The translations under genes and the position numbers were made by a program. Shown here one piece after another: positions 59,779 through 64,000 of a stretch of DNA of 64,000 nt. Positions within the stretch are counted from its first letter, which is position 1. The number at the start of each line of letters is the position of its first letter. The notes beneath the pieces are model-generated. The model saw only the letters and a program-made list of their open reading frames with translations. It was not told the DNA's origin and made no database searches. This DNA comes from Burkholderia ambifaria (GTDB lineage: Bacteria; Pseudomonadota; Gammaproteobacteria; Burkholderiales; Burkholderiaceae): positions 1,988 to 65,987 of the forward strand of contig NZ_LKPJ01000027.1 in assembly GCF_001443045.1 (NCBI RefSeq), given 5' to 3'.

Positions 59779-61746
59779 TCATCCCGCGCGCTGCCCCTCC
59801 AGCCATGCCTGGAACATCAGCACCGTCCACAGCTGGTGCTGCCAGTTCATCCGGCCCGTCTGGTGCTGCCGCCACAGCCGCTCGACCGCCGCCGCATCGA
59901 AGAACCCCTCGTCGCGCAACCGCGACGGCTGCAGCAGCGCGTCGGCCCAGTCGCGCAACGCGCCGCGCAGCCAGTGATCGACGGGCGCGCAGAAGCCTTG
60001 CTTCGGCCGGTCGATCAGCGCCGACGGCACGTACTGGTCGAGCAGCCGGCGCAGCAGCGCCTTCGACTGTCCTTCCGGCAAACGCACCGACGCGGGCAGC
60101 CGCCACGCGAATTCGACGACGTGATGATCGAGGAACGGCATGCGCGTCTCGAGGCTCACCGCCATCGCCGCGCGGTCGACCTTCGCGAGGATGTCGGTCG
60201 GCAGGTACGTAAGCGTGTCGATCGCCATCGCCTGCTCGGCGAAGCTCAGGTTCGCGGGCCACGCGGACACCGTATCGAGCGGCGTCGGCGGCTCCTGCCC
60301 GGCGAGCGCGATGCGCTCCGGATGATGCACCGACGACATCAGCAGCCGGTACAGCCCGATGCGGCTCTCGGCCGTCATCACGTGCCCGAGCTTGTGCAGC
60401 CGGTCGCCGATGCGGCTCGCCGAATCGCGCGCTTCCACGCCGCCCCATGCACCCTGCGCGACCGCCGCGAGCTGGTCCGCGTGATCGGGGCGCAGCGCGT
60501 GCAACGCGGCGGCGATCCGCGCGCGCACCGCCGCCGGCACGCGATGCAGCTTGCGCCACAGGCGCGGCGTCAGGAAGTAGCGCGTATAGCCGCCGAACAG
60601 TTCGTCGCCGCCGTCGCCGGACAGGCTCACCTTCACGTGCCGGCGCGTCAGCTCCGACACCAGGAAAGTCGGAATCTGCGACGCGTCGGCGAACGGTTCG
60701 TCGTAGATCGACGGCAGCTTCGGCACGATGCCGAGCGCATGATCGGCCGTTACGTAGAGCTCGGTATGCCGCGTGCCGAGATGGCGCGCGACCGCCTTCG
60801 CGTAGCCGGCCTCGTCGTAGCCGGCCTCGTGAAAGCCGATCGTGAACGTGTCGACCGGGTTCGCCGACTGCGCCTGCATCAGCGCGACGATCGCCGACGA
60901 ATCGACGCCGCCCGACAGGAACGCGCCGAGCGGCACGTCGGCTTCCATCTGCCGCGCGACGGCCTGGCGCAGGATCGTGTCGAGCTGCCCGACGGCTTCG
61001 TCGGCGCTACCCTCGAACGGCTGCTCGCGGCCCGCCTCGATCGCCTGCTCGAGCGTCCAGTACGCGCGCAAGCGCGGCGTGTCGCGCGCATGCTCGAACT
61101 GGATGAAGGTGCCCGGCGGCAGCTTGCTGATGCCGCGATAGATCGTATGCGGCGCGGGCACGCTCGACTGGCGCAGGTACAGGCACAGCGCATCGCGATC
61201 GATCGTGCCGTCGAAGCCCGGATAGACGCGCAGCGCCTTCAGCTCCGACGCGAACACCAGTGCGTCGCCGATCCGGCCGTAGTAGAGCGGCTTTTCGCCG
61301 ATCCGGTCGCGCGCGAGCGTCAGCACCCGCGACGCGCGATTCCACAGCGCGAACGCAAACATGCCGGTCGCGCGCCGCAGCGCCGCGTCGACGCCCCACG
61401 CGGCGATCGCCGCGATCAGCACCTCGCTGTCGGAGTGGCCGCGCCACGCCGGTGCGCGGCCCGCGCGCTCGAGCTCCGCGCGCAATTCGCGATGGTTGTA
61501 GATTTCGCCGTTGAAGACCATGACGTAGCGGCCGCACGCGGATGCCATCGGCTGCCGGCCGTGGACCGACAGATCGACGATCGCAAGCCGCCGGTGGCCG
61601 AGCGCGATACCCGCTTCCGGGTCGACCCAGAGGCCCTGCGCGTCCGGCCCGCGATGCGCGAGGCTCGCCGTCATTCGCGCGAGCGTGCCGCGCGCTGTCT
61701 CCTCATCGAAGGCGACGCTATTCAGAAAGCCGTCGATTCCGCACAT
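59779..61746 (-). CDS. asnB: Asparagine synthetase (glutamine-hydrolysing)
   Basis: A 655-residue AsnB. It starts MCGIDGF, so Cys2 is the amidotransferase nucleophile. The N-terminal glutamine amidotransferase domain has MVFNGEIYNHREL and RGHSDSEVL. The synthetase domain has the ATP loop GAFLSGGVDSSAIVAL and SLSGDGGDELFGGYTRYF. It converts aspartate plus glutamine to asparagine; many related paralogues modify cell-surface sugars or peptides. It sits inside the type III locus between the giant gene and sctU, on the same strand as sctU, and may be an unrelated insertion or modify a secreted substrate. Confidence 0.93.
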   Translation of the reverse strand: MCGIDGFLNSVAFDEETARGTLARMTASLAHRGPDAQGLWVDPEAGIALGHRRLAIVDLSVHGRQPMASACGRYVMVFNGEIYNHRELRAELERAGRAPAWRGHSDSEVLIAAIAAWGVDAALRRATGMFAFALWNRASRVLTLARDRIGEKPLYYGRIGDALVFASELKALRVYPGFDGTIDRDALCLYLRQSSVPAPHTIYRGISKLPPGTFIQFEHARDTPRLRAYWTLEQAIEAGREQPFEGSADEAVGQLDTILRQAVARQMEADVPLGAFLSGGVDSSAIVALMQAQSANPVDTFTIGFHEAGYDEAGYAKAVARHLGTRHTELYVTADHALGIVPKLPSIYDEPFADASQIPTFLVSELTRRHVKVSLSGDGGDELFGGYTRYFLTPRLWRKLHRVPAAVRARIAAALHALRPDHADQLAAVAQGAWGGVEARDSASRIGDRLHKLGHVMTAESRIGLYRLLMSSVHHPERIALAGQEPPTPLDTVSAWPANLSFAEQAMAIDTLTYLPTDILAKVDRAAMAVSLETRMPFLDHHVVEFAWRLPASVRLPEGQSKALLRRLLDQYVPSALIDRPKQGFCAPVDHWLRGALRDWADALLQPSRLRDEGFFDAAAVERLWRQHQTGRMNWQHQLWTVLMFQAWLEGQRAG

Positions 61747-61994
61747 TTGATTTGCCTGCCCCTGTTAACCTGTTCCGTCAGCGGCGGCGCAACTTCGTAG
61801 CCCGCCGTCCTGCTGACGGTCGAGCCATATTACGAAGAAATAAATCAGCAATAATTCGTGGGTGAACGCCAGCCGAAATCGAAAAATAAAGCGGCGTCAA
61901 GCACCGGCACGGCATCCAGGAAAAAACGCACGACCGACGCGCGACGCCGCGTCGTCCGAACCGGGAAGGGATCGGACCCCATCATGCGGCGATT

Positions 61995-63026
61995 TCAACT
62001 CGCGCCGGTCGCCCACTTGAGCAACTGCGCGACCTCGCGGAAGTGCTGCTGCTGGATCGTGCCGTTCTCGGGCGTCGTCTCGTACAGCGCCTGCGCGAGC
62101 CCGACGTTCGCGAGCGTCGGGCGCAGCGCGTCGCGCGCGTGCCGCACGATCCGCTCGGCCGCCTCGCCTTCGCCGCGCGCGAGCACCCACGGCAGCGTGC
62201 CGATCCCGCCGTAATAGAGCGCGACCGCCACGCGCGGCGAATAGACGACCACCGACGCGAAGCCGATCCGGTCGGGCAGCGACGCGAACTGCGCTTCGCG
62301 CGCGAGCTGCCGGCGCTTCGCCTCGATATGCGGATCGCCCTCGTCCTCCTTGTGCTCGCGCCGCACTTCATCGATCGACATCTTCATCTTCTGGTTGAAC
62401 TCGTGTCGCTGGTGCACGATGTCGATCAGCGCCATCACGACATAGATCAGCGCGGCCCAGCCGAACAGCAGCATCAGCAGCTTCACGATCAGCGCGAGAA
62501 TCGACATCGGCCGCGTGAAGCCGGACTGCACCGACGGGTCGAGCGACTCGACGATCAGCCAGCCGAGCGTCGCGACCAGCAGCACGGTCTTCAGCAGCAT
62601 CTTCGCGAGGTTCACGAGGTTGCGCATCGACCCCATGTTCTTCAGCCCCTCGGCCGGGTTGAGCCGCGACAGCTGCGGCACGAGCCTGCTCCACGCCATC
62701 ACGCCGCCCACCTGCACGAAGCCCGCGAGCAGGCCGGCCAGCAGCCCGGCCGCGACGATCTGCGCGGACAGCATGGCCCAATCGCGCGCGGCGCCGTCGA
62801 TCAGCACCGCGAGCCGCGCGGACGGATCGGCCGCGCCGGCCGCGTCGAACACGAGCCGGAACAGCGCCTGCAGCCGCGCGAACAGCGTGCCGAGCCCCAC
62901 CGCGAGCGCGACGCACACGCCCACGAAGAACGCCGACGAGATCGTCTCCGCGCTCTTCGGTACGTCACCTTTCTCGCGCGCCTCGCGCAGGCGCTTCGCG
63001 GTCGGCTGCTGGTTCTTTTCGGCCAT
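61995..63026 (-). CDS. sctU: Type III secretion switch protein SctU with altered NPTH site
   Basis: A 343-residue protein with the family N-terminus (QQPTAKRLREAREKGDVPKS), four hydrophobic segments (about 30-215), and a soluble C-terminal domain starting KMSIDEVRREHKEDEGDPHIEAKRRQLARE. Where family members have N-P-T-H after the SVVV strand, this protein has S263-P264-R265-V266 (ASVVVYSPRVAVALYYGG). The asparagine that starts autocleavage, and the following T-H, are lost, so self-cleavage is not expected. The C-terminal domain is otherwise intact. The gene follows sctT by 24 bases. Confidence 0.95.
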   Translation of the reverse strand: MAEKNQQPTAKRLREAREKGDVPKSAETISSAFFVGVCVALAVGLGTLFARLQALFRLVFDAAGAADPSARLAVLIDGAARDWAMLSAQIVAAGLLAGLLAGFVQVGGVMAWSRLVPQLSRLNPAEGLKNMGSMRNLVNLAKMLLKTVLLVATLGWLIVESLDPSVQSGFTRPMSILALIVKLLMLLFGWAALIYVVMALIDIVHQRHEFNQKMKMSIDEVRREHKEDEGDPHIEAKRRQLAREAQFASLPDRIGFASVVVYSPRVAVALYYGGIGTLPWVLARGEGEAAERIVRHARDALRPTLANVGLAQALYETTPENGTIQQQHFREVAQLLKWATGAS

Positions 63027-63050
63027 GGTCGCTCCGATTCCGGCGGATGC

Positions 63051-63860
63051 TCACGCGCCGCCGTGCGCGGCGAACAGCGCGCGCAGCAGCGCCATCAATC
63101 CGCTGTCGGGGCTCAGCAACGCATGCAGCGCCGCGTACACCACCGGCAGGAACAGCACCATCATCAGCACCGCGAGCGCGCTCTTCAACGGCTGCGAAAA
63201 TACGAAGATGTTCAGCTGCGGCACCGCGCGCCCGACGAGGCCGATGCCGAGCTCGACGAGCACCAGCACGATGATCACCGGCGCGGCGAGCTTCACCATC
63301 CATTCGAAGATCGTGTCGGTCTGCCGCACGACGAAGGTTTGCAGCATCGACGAGAAATCCGGGCCGAGCGAGCCGATCGGCCACCACGCATACGACTGCG
63401 CGAACAGCTGCACGAGCACCTGCAGGCCGCCCGCGGTGACGAACAGCGCGATCGCGACGAAATTGAGGAAGCCCGATGTCGGGCCGCCCTCGTGCCCGCC
63501 CATCGGATCGAAGAACGCGGCGCTGCCGCTGCCGGTCTGGAAATCGATCAGGTAGCCGACGCCCTGGATCGCGAACAGCACCGCGCTGAACGCGCCCGCG
63601 AGCAGCATGCCGACCACCGCCTCCTTCGCGACGAGCAGGCACCACATCAGGAACGGCAGCGCGGCGACCTGGGCCGGGTCGATCACCGGCGCGACGAACG
63701 CGGCGATCACGACCGCGATCCCGTTGCGCACGAGGCCCGTGATGATCTGCTCGTTGAACACCGGCACGACGAACATGATCGGCAGCAGGCGCGGCATCAC
63801 GTAAAGCAGCGGGCGCAGCGTGCCGGCGATGTCGTTGAAGTTCGCCGCGTGGTCTAGCAT
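63051..63860 (-). CDS. sctT: Type III secretion export apparatus protein SctT
   Basis: A 269-residue inner-membrane protein with about six hydrophobic segments (for example YVMPRLLPIMFVVPVFNEQIITGLVRNGIAVVIAAFV and KEAVVGMLLAGAFSAVLFAIQGVGYLIDFQTGSG), in the order of SpaR/YscT/FliR. It completes the export gate with SctR and SctS. Its ATG overlaps the stop of a gene that continues past the window end, so it is within an operon. Confidence 0.94.
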   Translation of the reverse strand: MLDHAANFNDIAGTLRPLLYVMPRLLPIMFVVPVFNEQIITGLVRNGIAVVIAAFVAPVIDPAQVAALPFLMWCLLVAKEAVVGMLLAGAFSAVLFAIQGVGYLIDFQTGSGSAAFFDPMGGHEGGPTSGFLNFVAIALFVTAGGLQVLVQLFAQSYAWWPIGSLGPDFSSMLQTFVVRQTDTIFEWMVKLAAPVIIVLVLVELGIGLVGRAVPQLNIFVFSQPLKSALAVLMMVLFLPVVYAALHALLSPDSGLMALLRALFAAHGGA

Positions 63861-64000
63861 CGGCGCTCCGCGGCGGCGCGTGCCGTGTCGTCGGCGGGGG
63901 CGGATGCAGCGGATGCAGCGGATGCAGCGGATGCAGCGGCCGAGTCTATCGTGTCGGCGGCGTCAGTCGTGCCTGTGGTGCCTGTAGCGCCCGCGGTGTC
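63854..64000 (-). CDS. C-terminal end of an upstream T3SS-operon gene (partial)
   Basis: The minus-strand frame is open from the window end to TAG at 63854-63856 (48 residues). It is entirely Ala/Thr/Asp-rich, with four tandem copies of Ala-Ala-Ser, and ends ARAAAERRC. The stop lies inside the start of sctT, so the two are coupled. Too little is visible to name the protein; a low-complexity tail like this is not expected for the very short SctS. Confidence 0.6.
   Translation of the reverse strand, partial: DTAGATGTTGTTDAADTIDSAAASAASAASAASAPADDTARAAAERRC
63902..63937. repeat. Four tandem 9-bp repeats (GGATGCAGC)
   Basis: GGATGCAGC is repeated four times without interruption inside the partial gene at the window end. 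As the unit is three codons, copy-number change would add or remove Ala-Ala-Ser units without a frameshift. Confidence 0.85.

Noticed and set aside
63902..63937. CRISPR-like array from the tandem repeats
   Set aside because: The units are 9 bases, contiguous and in frame within a coding tail, with no spacers.

Overview
The window is high-GC, densely coded DNA that looks like a Burkholderia cepacia complex replicon. The suggestion rests on codon use, many LysR/AraC/two-component regulators, a Bsc-like type III secretion locus and the protein families present, not on a marker gene. I saw no rRNA, tRNA or CRISPR array.

Layout. 1-600: non-coding DNA with a perfect 113-bp palindrome flush with the window edge, a dif-like site and a nested hairpin element. 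600-6050: a small hypothetical gene, a LysR/MFS divergent pair, a RidA protein, an SDR and a sterol-desaturase-type hydroxylase. 6050-11500: a compact module of a Gly/Pro-rich exported protein, an EF-hand protein, an OmpR/EnvZ-type two-component pair and a lipoprotein. Copies of one 10-bp tandem repeat lie upstream of the hydroxylase, the exported-protein gene and the lipoprotein gene. 11600-17100: a DapB-like protein, a MoaF-SDR operon opposite an AraC regulator, an EamA transporter and an entericidin-like peptide gene of 44 codons. 17270-18730: an aspartate carbamoyltransferase with an N-terminal HTH and a perfect inverted repeat over its promoter. 18770-24190: two PIN toxin-antitoxin pairs around a Fur-box-preceded iron operon (TonB receptor, Sel1 protein, PiuC-like dioxygenase). 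24550-29950: a MobA-like nucleotidyltransferase, ketopantoate reductase, a chemoreceptor, a LuxR-type response regulator and a conserved hypothetical.

30000-37250: a VpsR-like sigma-54 activator next to five genes for exported low-complexity proteins, led by a candidate sigma-54 promoter and followed upstream by about 1.9 kb of AT-richer DNA without a gene. 37250-41100: an AraC regulator facing a two-subunit isoquinoline-1-oxidoreductase-type molybdoenzyme, with a 13-bp direct repeat between them. 41150-42500: a Fic protein preceded by two clusters of 12-bp iterated repeats.

42780-64000: a type III secretion locus. A receiver-less winged-helix regulator is followed by sctQ, sctR, a lytic transglycosylase and a 4,422-codon gene. 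The giant protein has three tandem modules each with a zincin HExxH motif, kinase-like segments between them, hydrophobic segments and a LysM-like tail. Downstream on the other strand are asnB, sctU, sctT and the end of another gene. The SctU protein has SPRV where the autocleavage motif NPTH is expected. The giant protein and the altered SctU are the most unusual features here, followed by the exported-protein cluster and the repeat-marked two-component module.
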